From positions 36,748,661 to 36,812,660 of the forward strand of contig BTRK01000002.1 in the NCBI GenBank assembly GCA_036245805.1: a stretch of DNA of 64,000 nt. The letters run 5' to 3'. Each line of letters starts with the position of its first letter. Position 1 is the first letter of the stretch. Positions 11,978 through 24,065 of this stretch are shown piece after piece. A program made the translations under genes and the position numbers. The stretch comes from Pristionchus mayeri (lineage: Eukaryota; Nematoda; Chromadorea; Rhabditida; Neodiplogasteridae). Under the pieces are notes generated by a model that saw nothing but the letters and a program-made list of their open reading frames with translations, did no database searches and was not told the origin of the DNA.

Positions 11978-14900
11978 ATGGTGTGGAATCATTACTTCCT
12001 CATAGATGTTGTACTGGTTCCCATGTATCTTTTCACCATAGCGTCCATCCATTTCGCCAAGGCTGCCTACTTCAAGTCTCCTTTCTTCCGACTCTATGTC
12101 TCGACAGGTTAGTACCTATGTGACTCCTTTTTTTGTAGGATAAGAAACAATATCCATTATATTGGATCTATTCTAGCAAATATGACTCATACAAAGCAGC
12201 CAGACTTCGGAGCTAGATGTTATCCACCGACCATACTCTGATACTTTATTTACAGTTAGGGATGACAATTCAAGGATGAGAAAATGCGAAAAACGATTGT
12301 AACAATTTAATGGGCATGTATATGTCAGCTCTTGCTTGAAGAATGTGTTCATGGCATCTACTAGCTCAAGTCTAAGCTTAATTAGCATATGTTTCATTTC
12401 TCATTTGCATAGTATCTCCGAAAAATTGAAAATGTGCGAAAAACACCCATCCTTGAAGGAGGATTTGCGAATAAAAAGGTAGGATGCTAACATTTTTAAA
12501 CAAGTAAGTATGGAAAAATGATCCTTAATAGATTTCGAATCCGCTGGAATTAACTCTTCCATATGTTTCCGAACAAATTTTCATGATACGACCGATATCC
12601 TGAGTCGAAAAAAATCGAAATAATCCTTGAATTGTCATCCCTATTTACAGTGCTTTGGGAAATAAGAAATTAAAAATTGCTCTACACAGGAATCGCCAGT
12701 GTTCTTGCTGTGCTCGGCCATCTTCTCAACGCGGCCTTCTCCTATTCGCAGAGCACGGCCTGGGTCATGATATTGCTCTTGGTAAGCTAGGCAGCTTTCC
12801 TTCCAGTAACGTCAGTGCATGCAATACTCACTTTCTCTCCTTTTCGTCTAGATCGACCTGTTGGTAAGAATTATCTCCAGAGACATCTACACTGATAGGC
12901 GTCGACCCTGAACGCATCCTTAGGCCAGATCAAATTACCATAAGCTCAGACTGTTAAATGGACAATAGTTGATTGTGGATCGCTAATAGCACTAGTTGCA
13001 ATATTAAAACCAACCTTTCCAGTTCGTAAATCAGTTCGGAGTGTCCGCCTCGACCATTGGGAAATTCCTAATGGTCGTGCATCGCTTCCACGTCTTCCAT
13101 GGAGGACTGGGCATTGAAAACGTAAGTTGACCAAATATACGCCATACTCATGCTCAATGTAAACCTCTGAAATCATTATCAAATGTCGAGAAGGGAGTGG
13201 GCGGCCAGCTCAGGTTGGAATCAGTCCTGTTTTATCCTTGGGTGCCTCCCTCTACGCTAAAGTGGGGGGGGGGGGATTCCAACTTGGGCGCCTCCTCCTG
13301 AAAGAATAGGCTTCTTATTTCAGGTCTGGTCTCCACGCCTCATGCGCTGGTTGATTGTCATGCAGTACATGGCGCTGACGCCGACGTTCATACCGGTGAG
13401 GGTCCAGATTATACTGAAGAAGGGGATAGGTCGCTTGAGTATTATTGAATCCTCCGTTATTATATGAATATTTACAATTCTTCCTCAAATAAACACGCCC
13501 TTTGGCTCATAATTTATTGGGAGAACAGTGAAAATCATTTGAATCGGGGCGAGCCACTAATCTATTTTGGGTTGTGCATTTTCGGGATGCTGTGTGCTGT
13601 CCAGAGAGGGAGAAGGCACCCATGTAACATGTGATTTGACCATATGATCATGCTATTTTCTAGGTACTCATTTATGGCGTGGATGCATTTCCTGTGAGCG
13701 ACGCAGCGGGTCAGAGGACGGAAGTGCACCTCAGTCGTGGTGCTTCGATGGTGAGTCTCGTCAGCATTAAAATTCAAAATTATCCTTCCTACGGCTTTAC
13801 GGAGACCGCAAGCAGTACACCTCAACCATGGCAAGGATCACGGCGTATCCCCTTTTGTATTCAAAATCTACCACATGGAATTTCCATCTACATTAAGGTG
13901 CAGAAGTATATCAGCATATCAATGTACACCGTCTACGCTGGAGGCTCCATCATACTCACGGCCCTGACCAGTCGCAAGTTCAAGAAGTTCCAAGATAATC
14001 TTCCCGCAATGGTTATTTTACAGGGTGTCCAAAAAGTATTGTTACACGGATAAAACCATGTATCTTTCTTTAAAAGCAACATAGACAACTCAAACGGGGC
14101 ACAGTATTTATCAGTGACCATATGAACATAACAATGCACGATCACTCGATCTGGCCTCCATTGGCCGCGATGACCTCTCTGAGACGACGAGGGACCGAGT
14201 CGATGACGGCCCGCAGGTAAGGGACGTCGATCTTCTCCCATGCCTTGAGAAGGGCTGCCTTGAGGGAATCGCGGTTCTTGTGGCGAGTAGAGCAGGCCTC
14301 CTTCTCCAACACTGACCAAATGCTGAAGTCCAGAGGGTTGAGATCGGGGGAGTTCGAGGGCCATTCCTCACTCGAGATGAAGTCGGGCAGATGGGCGCGA
14401 CACCATGCCTGAGTCACTTTTGCCGAGTGAGCAGGCGCTGAATCCTGTTGGAAGGTCCAGCGAGCCCCTTTGAAGTGGGAGCGGGACCAGGGGAGAAGGG
14501 CCTTCTGGAGAATTGCCCTGGTGTAGTACTCCTTGTTGATCTTGACCCCGGGATCCACGAACACGAGAGGAGTCTTGCCCGTCGAGCACACACCAGCCCA
14601 AACCATCAGTGCCTGGGGGTGGGCAATGCGAGAGATGGTTCTACCTCTGGCGTCAGCTTGCTGAGGAGACTTGGCGATGATCCTGGTGTTCTGACTGTTG
14701 TAGACCTCCTCTCGTCAGAGTAAACGGTAGTCAAGTGCTCCCCACGATCGGCCCGCTGAAGGAGCAGCTTGCATCTCTCCAGGCGCTTCTGCTTGTGAAC
14801 ATCAGTGAGGCCATGGCCCTTTCTCATCTTGTAGGGGTAGGACTTGAGAAGAGAATGAACGATGGCACACACGGATCCTTTGGAGATCTTGAGATCCTTA

Positions 14901-16807
14901 GCCATCTTCCTGATGGATCGTTTGGCATTGCGATTCACTCTCTTCTCCACGATTCTCCTGTTCTTCTGAGTGAGAGCGGTCTTGGGTCTTCCTGATCTTG
15001 GACGGTCCTTCGCAGTGCCCAACTGCTTGAAACGGGAGATGGTGCGATAGACTGTCATTCGGGAAATACGAAGCTTCCTCCTGATGGAATCTGGGGGGTC
15101 GCCGAGGGTCCAAAGGTTGATAATAGTTTGACGATAGCGATTTGGACGAACCATGACTATGGGAAACTAATTAGTAGGTTCCCTCAACGCACCGAAGGGT
15201 GGGCTCAAACGTGTTATTACAGGTTTTGACAACTCGACCTACATGTTAAAAAAATGCGCGTTTCAAAAGTGTAACAATACTTTTTGGACACCCTGTAATT
15301 ATTTTTCCTATTTGAATAGTTCTTCGATTTGGTCAAGCACAGCGAGATATTGTTGAAATTGTGATGTTAGCAAATGCTTTATTGTTGAAGTCTCCCGCCT
15401 CGAGAAAGGAAATTATCGTGCTCAATCGGAATATGATAATTATTGTTGGCGCTTGCGTGGCGAGTCACCTGCTCAAAGCAGCTCATCAGGTAAAAGTGTA
15501 ATTCGTATTATCTTAAAACTCTTTTTTTACAACTTAGATTTCAAGAAGTTTTTAATAACGAGAAGAGAATAGCAACTTCTTCTCGAATTGCTTCTTTTTT
15601 TCAATAAGATATTCTTGTGCAAAATGAGTGCCTGAAACACCCCCTGACTACAAGATCATGACGATGACGATGAAGATCAAGATCATTCCTCGCATCATGA
15701 CGTAGGCTTGGCTTGTCAAAATAAAAACCGCATTTCAAGAATGACCGGCAAAGAGTGATTTTGACAAGAAATGAGATTGATGCAAATCAATTTCAATATA
15801 TTGAAATTGAACCAAGACATTTCAAGAATTTCAAGATTTTGAAATTGAGTCTTTGTTCTTGACAAGGGAAGATAATTGAGTTTCGCGATTTCAAGATTTT
15901 GAAATTTTGTTTGGCAAGCCAAGCCTATCATGACGATGCTCCTCAGCGGTGAACAAATTCACCAAGATTTCTGATCTCTTGGATATAGCCTGCTCGTTCT
16001 CATTTGTTTCACGTTTTTATAGAATTCGAGAAACGAAACGTTATTTTACCCACTCTGATTGTTACTTGAACTCTACGTTTTTGTCAGCGATGTGAGAGAT
16101 ACATTTCATCAACTTTAACACACAAAGTAAAATACGAGAATCTATGGCAGGCCATCTGGGGAATGATGGTGCTCACGACTGGAATGACTGCTGCCGATCC
16201 CATTTACCAGACGCTCTTCCAGCCCACTGTGAGCTAATTTATTTACTTATATATATTTATTATTATTTTTTAAATTTCATTGAATTGAGCAAAAAGAGGG
16301 CCAAAATGATGTTGATGGAGATTGGAGAAAGGGGTGCGAAGAAAAATCGAAGATAAAATTGCTTCAGTACGTGGCGACTAACGAATTTATTTGGATTTTT
16401 GAATATTTGCATATTGAAGTGTAGAAACCTTTTATCGAATGATCGTTTGCGCAAGGGAACTGTTACCGTGAGCTAAAGAAGAACATCGGGCACATCTTGA
16501 TAAACATTGTATAACATCGCTAAATTTGTGATTCAATTCAGTACGTGGTAACCAACGACCTCGCAGCATACACAGCCCCCGTTGTGCTCATCGCCTGCAA
16601 TTTGAGAGTGAGCATAGTTACAAATTATGAAAAATGCACCGTTCAGTACTATTCAGACTATAAAGTGATATTCAGAACAAACAATATATGTCTACAAAAT
16701 TTATTCAGGTTAGGGCTCTTCTTCTCGACACAGCCCAGAAGCCGTTTACCTGGGTTGGCTGCTTTAGGCATTCTAATGAGATCCAACCATCTACAATCGT
16801 GCTATGA
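11978..16807 (+). CDS. Seven-helix chemoreceptor, copy 2 (SR type)
   Basis: Ten exons: 11978-12107, 12690-12781, 13023-13121, 13324-13395, 13664-13750, 13898-14011, 15391-15489, 16151-16228, 16542-16607, 16709-16807. They total 936 bases, or 311 residues, fully open. Exon lengths equal those of copy 1 except exon 5 (87 against 81) and the shorter last exon. Key words are kept: FFRLYVSTG after helix 1, GKFLMVVHRFHVFHGG after helix 3, SPRLMRW before helix 4, NRNMIIIVGAC in helix 6 and NDLAAYTAPVV in helix 7. The loop after helix 4 is the most diverged part, as expected for ligand-facing sequence. Intron 6 holds a mariner-like transposon (14021-15295) and intron 7 a 225-base MITE (15703-15927). 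Both lie between intact splice sites, so the gene may still work. Confidence 0.82.
13264..13275 (+). repeat. Run of 12 G
   Basis: Uninterrupted G homopolymer in intron 3 of copy 2. It could form a G-quadruplex, and its length is error-prone in sequencing. Confidence 0.8.
14021..15295 (-). mobile_element. Mariner-like transposon (DD37D spacing) in intron 6 of copy 2
   Basis: The element is 1275 bases with terminal inverted repeats cagggtgtccaaaaagtatt and aatactttttggacaccctg. TA is duplicated on both sides (14019-14020 and 15296-15297), the hallmark of Tc1/mariner insertion. The transposase lies on the minus strand, opposite to the host gene. Confidence 0.88.
14142..15154 (-). pseudogene. 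Mariner-like transposase, frame-shifted
   Basis: The first part (15154 down to about 14712) has a helix-turn-helix DNA-binding region and the GRPKTALT hinge. The first catalytic Asp sits in YSDE. Just after it the frame breaks, near 14712, and a few residues normally found there are missing. The catalytic core then continues in another frame to 14142. The second Asp is in FQQDSAPAH and the third in LNPLDFSIW. I count 37 residues between them, so this is a DD37D (maT-like) enzyme and not classical DD34D mariner. The break should leave it inactive, although the ends could still be mobilised in trans. Confidence 0.8.
15703..15927. mobile_element. 225-base MITE in intron 7 of copy 2
   Basis: The ends are taggcttggcttgtcaaaa and tttggcaagccaagccta in inverted orientation. 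The interior is AT-rich and repetitive (tttcaagattttgaaat). It has no coding capacity. Confidence 0.8.
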
Positions 16808-17590
16808 CTCGATCATTACAATCCACTATACCGGTCTCTTCTCAAATTTATTCATGCGATTGTTCAATGATTTGTTGTCCGACCGATGACCAATAAAATG
16901 CGTTTTAAAGAATCGGGATAGTTTGTTTACATCGACTGGCCATTTCTCCGCCTCTCTCTGCAATTTTCCAACTGAATGGGCGGTGCTAAGAATACTACCG
17001 CCGTCCTCGCCTTCCCGTTGCTACTATTACTGAATCTCAAATTTTTTTTTCGGTCGTTGGTATTCAAGTCAACGTCATTCACATTTCCAGAAAATCAATT
17101 TATTCATAGCAGCGTCCTCCATCAAATCTCGCACAAATTTTACACATTCGGCTTATAGTCGGTGCGCGCTTCCTTAATTAAAATGATGGTCATAAAGTTC
17201 GAAATGTCAGGGAGCTTCCGTGTTACGCCCATTGTGACGTAGAGTTAGCTATTCGAGCAATTGTCCCTTCCTTTACTGCACTATGTTGTCACTCAACCGG
17301 ACTACATATGCCACGAAATGAGTTGACAATCACCTAAATTGCGAACTCAACCGTGCTATATCGACTAATGAAAGATCGTGATCATCAATTTTTTTTATGA
17401 AGGCGGCGACTGATGTTTCAATTCCGAAGCACCCAACCGTGCGTCGTCAGATCAAACAACTATTGATAAGTCATCATCGGCCTGGATGTATCAAACCTCC
17501 TCTATCTCGTATCGTTCCTTGGCCAAACCTCTTGGGTCAGACCGTTCCTGGTACGACGACGCGAGTCGAGAGGGGCAAAGTCCTTAATTC
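16808..17590. other. 3' flank of copy 2
   Basis: An AATAAA polyadenylation signal lies at 16892-16897, 85 bases after the stop of copy 2. The following 600 bases match the region after copy 1 (ttccttaatta.., atcaaacaactatt..). No further exon is seen. Confidence 0.5.
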
Positions 17591-19132
17591 ATTTTTTCCG
17601 GACTTCGATCCGGCGCTGGCGTAACATGGTTCATTTTTGAGCTATAGTGCCCAGCTTGTGCTCAAAATGCGCGGAAAATTATTTTAAGAAACTTTCATGT
17701 TCACACCAAAGCTGGGTGAGTGCGAATTCACTTTGAAAATATCGAAAAACCGGGTCGAGATTCATAAAAAAATGCATATCTCGCTGGGAACCCCACCTTT
17801 TAGTAGTTTTTGATTGCAGTTTCAGAATCTAAGTACCCATATTAGTCAAGGTAAAATGCGAGTGAGAGTCCGTAGGGGTGAGAATATGTTACTCTAGCGC
17901 AAAATGTGTGCTCAATTCGCTAATTCGTGAATTTCAATTTCTTATGCTTAAGCCATAATCGCTCAGATATATCTTTTCTTTCATAATTTGATTGTTTCCA
18001 ACCTAGATATGTGGTATTCCGCTGAAAAAATCAAAGATTTCCACATTTTTTGAAAATCATATTTTTCAACTCGATATTTCTCAAATTTGCAGGTTCCAAA
18101 CTCAACATTTCGAGGATCTTACACGTGTTCACTATATGGATATTATAGCATGCTTAACCATGAGTAATATCTATTGGTATGGACCTGCTCGATAATTTTA
18201 AAAATCTACTTTTTGTCACTCGAAAACGCCCGATCGAGCGTGTCGGAAATATAAAAAATCGATAGTGAGGTTAATTTTGTGAATTATGGTTGTTTATAAG
18301 TCGTAAAAATGTTTTAGTAACCTCCGGCTTTAATTTCTGGCGAAACGCAACAATTTTCACGTTTTTTTCGGAAATGTCATTTTTTCACTCTCGAATAATT
18401 CGCAAATTTAGAAACAAGAACATTGGCGAATTTCGCATATGTTCTTGACTGCATAGTTGAAGAAAACATTTTTACGACTTATAAACAACCATAATTCACA
18501 AAATTAACCTCACTATCGATTTTTTTATATTTCCGACACGCTCGATCGGGCGTTTTCGAGTGACAAAAAGTACATTTTTAAAATCATCGAGCAGTTCCAT
18601 ACCAACAGATATTACTCATGGCTTAGCATGCTATAAGATACATATAGTGAACACGTGCAAGATCCTCGAAATGTTGAGTTTGGAACCTGCAAATTTGCAT
18701 ATCTAGGATACCACATATCTAGGTTGGAACCAATCAAATTATGAAAGAAAAGATATATCTGAGCGATTATGGCTTAAGCATAAGAAATTGATATTCACGA
18801 ATTAGCGAATTGAGCACACATTTTGCGCTAGAGTAACATATTCTCACCCCTACGGACTCTCACTCGCATTTTACCTTGACTAATATGGGTACGTAGATTC
18901 TGAAACTGCAATCAAAAACTACTAAAAGGTGGGGTTCCCAGCGAGATATGCATTTTTTTATGAATCTCGACCCGGTTTTTCGTTATTTTCAACGTAATTT
19001 CGCACTCACCCAGCTTTGGTGTGAACATGAAAGTTTCTTAAAATAATTTTCCGCGCATTTTGAGCACAAGCTGAGCACTGTAGCTCAAAAATGAACCATG
19101 TTACGCCAGAGCCGGAACGAACTCCGGAAAAT
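17591..19132. mobile_element. 1.5-kb foldback element between copies 2 and 3
   Basis: Inverted arms meet near 18390. Both outer ends carry tccgga..ttcg.tccggc..ctggcgtaacatgg. Long inner stretches pair almost base for base, for example ttataagtcgtaaaaatg at 18295 with its complement near 18465. It has no transposase. Confidence 0.85.
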
Positions 19133-19643
19133 GCCTAAAAGCCGGTTCCGGGACAAATCGCTAGTACAAAAGTTTTCCCGTCTCCACTGTATTCTACCAT
19201 AATTTTCTTTTCGATATTGCTCAAACTTTTGCAGCTAGTTCCTCAGGTGTGTCCTTTTCATGCATTCTCTCAGAAGACGCGTGCTATACAATTCCTGGTG
19301 CCGATTCCGACGTTCATTCCGGTGAGATTTCGAAATTAATTTCACCGTCTTATCACATCATTCATTCTGCCTCTGGACACGTCCAGTTTCTGACTGATTT
19401 CTGACTGAATTAATTTCTGACTGACTTAGTGTCTGACTTTAGTCATAACAATATATTCCAATAGCATCAGTTCGATAAATCTTTATTGAAGATTGTAGAG
19501 ATATTAGTAACAATTGATTGTCAAGGTGTACATTGGTGGTCTTGACACATTCACCGTCAACTACACTGACGGTGCAAGGATAGAGATGCACCTCAGCACC
19601 CAGGCTATTATGGTAAGGCTCTGAACGTGAGATTAAACATATA

Positions 19644-20532
19644 TCAGGTTGGTGCATAATTTTCGTTACAAAATCCTGATTAAGGTTTTCGAGCACTATC
19701 TAGCTTCGGTCTTGAGCAATCCTCATGTTGTATATTTTATGGTATTAGTGCATGTGTACTCTACCTAGCGCACATTAAATCGCACCTCACCAATCAGAAT
19801 TACCGATGAGACATCACTTCAAAATCTGAGAATTGTAATTTCTTTTGTATTTTTCGCTTGATTACCACTCTTTTCGCAGATATAGTTGCGCCGATGCGAC
19901 ACCATTTTTGTGAAGTATGTTGACTAGTTATCCTAATACGGCAAGTGAACTGGATTAGTCCTAAAACAATCTGTCGAAATAGGCATGTATTCCAGAATTG
20001 GGGGGTGTTGCTTTCGGCCGGTTTAGATGATATTCACAGGGATTTGTTGCTGGATGAGATTGTGGCCTCAAAAGAAGCATAGTAAGAAAAACTAGCACGA
20101 GGATGCTACCATAGAACGTTGGTGAAGATTCATCATTCCATTAGAGAGATTTCGCAATTGTTGGCAAAACCGCCAAATTTGAACGACGAAATCGGCCTTT
20201 CTATTTATCCGTGGAAGCTCGAAACTCCGGTTTGGCCTTGTCTGTGGAAGTAACTATCCTTACGCATTAGTTTCTCAGAAGGGTGAGAGCTAATTGGTAT
20301 TCGTTTAATTTTTGCGATGATTTATGTTGAAACTCCAAAAACATTGAAATTTTGCCAATTTTCACTTACCATTGTTTGTCGGCGGTTTGACATTGGATCG
20401 ATCGGGTATAAACCAATCGTTGTTTTGGCCTAACATTGCCTCAGATAATACCCAAGCGGGGTTTGATTCAGATTAAGTGTTCACCAGCAAATTTGGAAAA
20501 TACCTTGCAAAGAAAATTATGCACCAACCTAA
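19644..20532. mobile_element. Degenerate mariner-like element
   Basis: The ends are inverted copies of aggttggtgcataattttc, flanked by TA. The sequence resembles the TTAGGTTGGTGCA termini known from the mariner family. At 889 bases it is shorter than an autonomous mariner, and I find no open transposase frame. Confidence 0.65.
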
Positions 20533-20806
20533 TATGATGGACACAATATCTCAGTATACAGTAGCGCTCAAAAGTATTGAAACGATTTGAATTTTTCATA
20601 TAACTTTTTCTACCGTTGACTTTGCAAGTTCGATGTTGGGGCGCTATATACCAAACCAATAGAAGAATACGATGCGAGTATTGCGTCATCACGTGCCTCA
20701 TAACTAATTGCGTAGTGATGTCGCAATCAAATTTCACTTTTTCTAACAGGCTTTATTCTTATATAGATTTTTTTCAACTCGCCACACTTTTTGTGGTTGG
20801 AGTCAT

Positions 20807-20817
20807 GCCCGAGGCCT
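20807..20817. repeat. 11-base target-site duplication of LINE copy 1 (3' side)
   Basis: gcccgaggcct here is repeated exactly at 23719-23729, immediately outside both ends of the LINE. This fixes the insertion boundaries at 20818 and 23718. Confidence 0.85.
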
Positions 20818-23718
20818 CAATCAATCAATCAATCAATTTATCTTATCAGGCGGAAACGCTCAGAAGATGATAGGTCGGTAGTCTTCATAAGTTGCACTCC
20901 ACCAATGGCTGCCAATAGCTCGGGATAGGTCGTCTCTCCATCGCGCGCGAGGCTTTCCGGGGGGACGAGTCCTATTGAATGGAGTCCAGACAGTTGTCGC
21001 ACGGCTCCACTGTTCCACTCCCATTCTTCTGATCTTGAGGGCCCAGCGCGCTTTTCGTTTCAATCCTTCCTCATTCCAGTCTCTCAGCTTGGTAATCCCT
21101 CTCACGCGGTCATTCCTCCATCTGTCCCTCAGCGTGACTCCAAGCATCTTTCTTTCCATCTTCCTCTGGGTGACTCTCAGCCTCTCCTTCTCGCTAGATC
21201 TCAGAGCCCATACTTCACACCCATAGAGAACTGTAGCCGTGATGCAGCTCTCGAAGACTCTCCTCCTGATCTTGATGGACAGAATTCGAGAAGATAGGAG
21301 GTGCGAGAGCTTACTCCAGGCCAGCCACCCTAATCGAATCCGGTGTTCTATTTCGTCGGAATGATCCAAGGGAAGAGCTATTCTTCCTCCGAGATAGGTG
21401 GCGCTATCGACGAATTCGAATCGCAGATTGCCGATGATTATTGGATTGCGGGTAGAGGTGCAGGAGGTGAGGAGGTTGGTCTTGCTTGCATTCACTTCGA
21501 GACCAACTCGGCTGCACGCGTCCATCAGCTTCTTCAGCATTCGTTCCAGCTCGGGTCGAGATTTGGCAACGAGAGCCACGTCATCGGCATACTCCAAGTG
21601 GCAAAGGTTCCTTCCGTCGATTCTAATTCCATCTGACTCCCAGTCAATGTTGTCCATGGCTGATCGTAGCACTGCGTTGAAGAGACGAGGGGAGAGGGTA
21701 TCCCCTTGGCGGACTCCTCGTCGCACAGTCACAGGAACGAGCTCCTCATTAACTCGAATGAGTGTAGAGGAGGACTCGTAGAGACGGCGCAACATGTGGA
21801 CGAGGGAGGGATGGGCTCCGAACGAGAAGAGGGCTTGCCAGCAGGCATTCCACTCCACACAGTCGAACGCCTTCTTGAAGTCGACGAACGCCAAGTAGAT
21901 TGGGATACCGTACTCGGAGGTTCTTTCAGCGACCTGCTTGATGGCATGCAGGTTGTCGAGAGTACTGTAGCCGCGCCGGAAGCCGGTTTGGGTCGAGGAC
22001 TCTGTTTCTTCAAGCACAGTTTCGAGTCTCTGAAGAATGACTTTGGTCATTGTCTTCAGGGAAACGGTGAGGAGGGAGATGGGACGGAAGTTCCCAATGT
22101 TGGTAGGGTCTCCTTTCTTGTGCAGAAGAGTGACAATTGCTTCGGTCAGGTCGCTTGGAACAGCCTCTCCATCTACCAGATAGTTGAGTAGATCAGCGAT
22201 AACGGGAGCAAGGTGGTTTCGAGAGTGGTATAGCATATCAGGGAGAATGCCATCCGAACCGGGTGAGTGACCACACTTGAGTTGGGACATCGCTTTGCTG
22301 ACCTCATCGGGTAGGAAGGGAGGAAGGGGATCCAGAGGCTGAGGAGGGACTGGGAGTGGACACGGAACTGCAGGGGTGTAGAGACCGTCAAAGAAGCTCT
22401 GGACCACTGTCTTGGTAGCTGCTTGAGAGAGAGCACCAGTTACAGGGTCGGGAACTAGAAGGCGCTTCTTTGAGGTTTGCAGACTCAGCATGCTCTTCAC
22501 GATGCTCCTTCCCATGGTTGCTGCTTGCCGTGCTTGCGCCTCCTTTCGCTTCCTGATGTCATCGACGAAACTCGTCCGGGCAGCTTTGCAGGCAGCTGAG
22601 TAGGCGACAGCTTGTTGGGAGTTGGATTGCAATTCATGGCGCATCGCTAGGAGCTTCCGCGTTCCACTCGAGATCCAAGAAGGGGATTGGCGCTTCCTCC
22701 AGCAGTTCGTTGCCGCGGTCTCCGTGAAAGCCTTTACCGTAGTATAGGCGTCGGCGGCAGAACTGGGGCGGGCAAGGGGCAGTGACGCGAGAAGGTTTGC
22801 GTTTGACAGTAAAAGTGGTTCGATCGAAATCTTGCCGCTCCCTGCATCTTTTCTGCCTCGCCTTGCCAGGGAAGGAGAGGCACATCCGAACAAGGCGATG
22901 GTCGGAGTCAAACTCAAACCGACCAACGACTCCACAGTTGACTACTCTCGCTGTGGCGGGCGCTGCAACGTAGTCAATTTGGTGGAATGCGGAGCCGTTT
23001 GGGGATCGCTAGGTCCAGATTCGACCGTGCCGTCTCTTGGGGAACGTGTTCAGGATGCGCAGTCTGTTCCTCACGCAGAGCTCAGTGAAGCAGCGACCGC
23101 GTGAGTTCGGTGTGGGAGAGGCAAAGTTACCGACAAATCTTTCATTGCCAGGTTCCCTCGCCACTCGACAGTTGAAGTCACCAACCAGAACTGGCATATG
23201 GCCTTTTGGGGCACTCCGCAGGGCGGTCTCAACCTGGTCTAGGAAGTCTTCATACGCGTCGTCATCGTAGGAAGACGTAGGGGCGTAAGCGCAGACCAGG
23301 AAGAGCCGTAGGTCGGGAAGGAGCAGAGTGGCCAAACGAGGGGAGAGGCCATTGAACACAGCTCCGCGCGCGAGTTGCGGTCGAAGCAAAAATGCCACGC
23401 CATGGGAAGCAGTGGGCCCGCCCGAGTGGTAGACTACAGTGCCTGAGGATGTAAGATTGAACGAGGCACAACCCACAATCCTGGCTTCCTGCACTGCAAC
23501 CACGTCCCACTTGATCTTGTCGAGGGCGAGTTCCATCTCCGACTGCTTCTCCGTTGGGCCGAGCGTCCTGGCGTTGATGGTGCCGATGTAGAAGTGGCGA
23601 CCCATCGTGGCGGCGTACAACTCCCGCGTGCCAACGCGTCTGGGAGAGGGAATCCGGGCGGGCGGAACCGGAGACGGAGAGACGAAATCGCACTCAACCG
23701 CTCGCCACACACTTGAGA
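20818..23718 (-). mobile_element. RTE-like non-LTR retrotransposon, copy 1
   Basis: The element is 2901 bases between exact target duplications (20807-20817 and 23719-23729). Its 5' end (tctcaagtgtgtgg) is at the high-coordinate side and its 3' end is a TTGA repeat. The 5' start is identical to that of copy 2 at 56023, so this is probably the true 5' end and not random truncation. One endonuclease-reverse transcriptase frame, a very short 3' tail and a simple-repeat end suggest the RTE clade. Confidence 0.85.
20860..23606 (-). pseudogene. LINE endonuclease-reverse transcriptase, copy 1
   Basis: The frame starts near 23606 (MGRHFYIGTINART) with an apurinic-type endonuclease, including VGDFNC. 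A TGG to TAG change at 23009-23011 stops it before the HQIDYV and SDHR catalytic words. An extra A near 22802-22804 then shifts the frame relative to copy 2. The reverse transcriptase is open from there to 20860. It shows TGFRRGYSTLDN, FVDFKKAFDCVEW (motif A Asp), GVRQGDTLSP and the YADD active site (motif C). The C-terminal part has GCEVWAL and RARWRDDL. Two lesions make this copy inactive. Confidence 0.85.
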
Positions 23719-23729
23719 GCCCGAGGCCT
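23719..23729. repeat. 11-base target-site duplication of LINE copy 1 (5' side)
   Basis: An exact partner of 20807-20817 (gcccgaggcct), directly abutting the LINE 5' end. Confidence 0.85.
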
Positions 23730-24065
23730 ACCCAGAAAAAAAATATGAGGTTGCTGCGCGACCGCACGTTTGCTGCAGCCTTGCTGCAAACAGGGGGTCT
23801 GAAATTAAGATCTCGGCTTCTAGACTAGCTAGAGACTCGTTCATTTTGGTGCTTTGAACGAGTCTCTAGCTAGTCTAGAAGCCGAGATCTTAATTTCAGA
23901 CCCCCTTTTTGCAGCAAGGCTGCAGCAAACGTGCGGTCGCGCAGCAACCTCATAATGTTTTTCTGGATAGGCCTCGGGCATGACTCCAACCACAGAAAGT
24001 GTGGTGAGTAGGAAAAATCTATATATGAGAGGGATCGCGAGAGAATCGACCAGGCTAGGGTAATA

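Larger units (their letters stand above)
20650..24065. mobile_element. Nested palindrome and foldback, host of LINE copy 1
   Basis: The outer shell (tgcgtcatcacgtgcctcat.. at the left, agagggatcgcgag.. near 24028) is the same family as the palindrome at 27487-27700. Inside it is a second foldback with about 57-base ends (atatagattttt..cgaggcct, 20764-20817, and its complement 23962-24020). Its core is a further palindrome at 23718-23970 centred near 23847. The LINE lies inside this second element. Confidence 0.7.

Noticed and set aside
20559..20590. TACAGTAGCGCTCAAAAGTATTG as a Tc1-type transposon end
   Set aside because: It looks like a terminal repeat, but I found no inverted partner in the window.
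21343..22191. Plus-strand frames of 97-161 codons inside LINE copy 1
   Set aside because: They are the antisense of the reverse transcriptase and reappear as antisense in copy 2.
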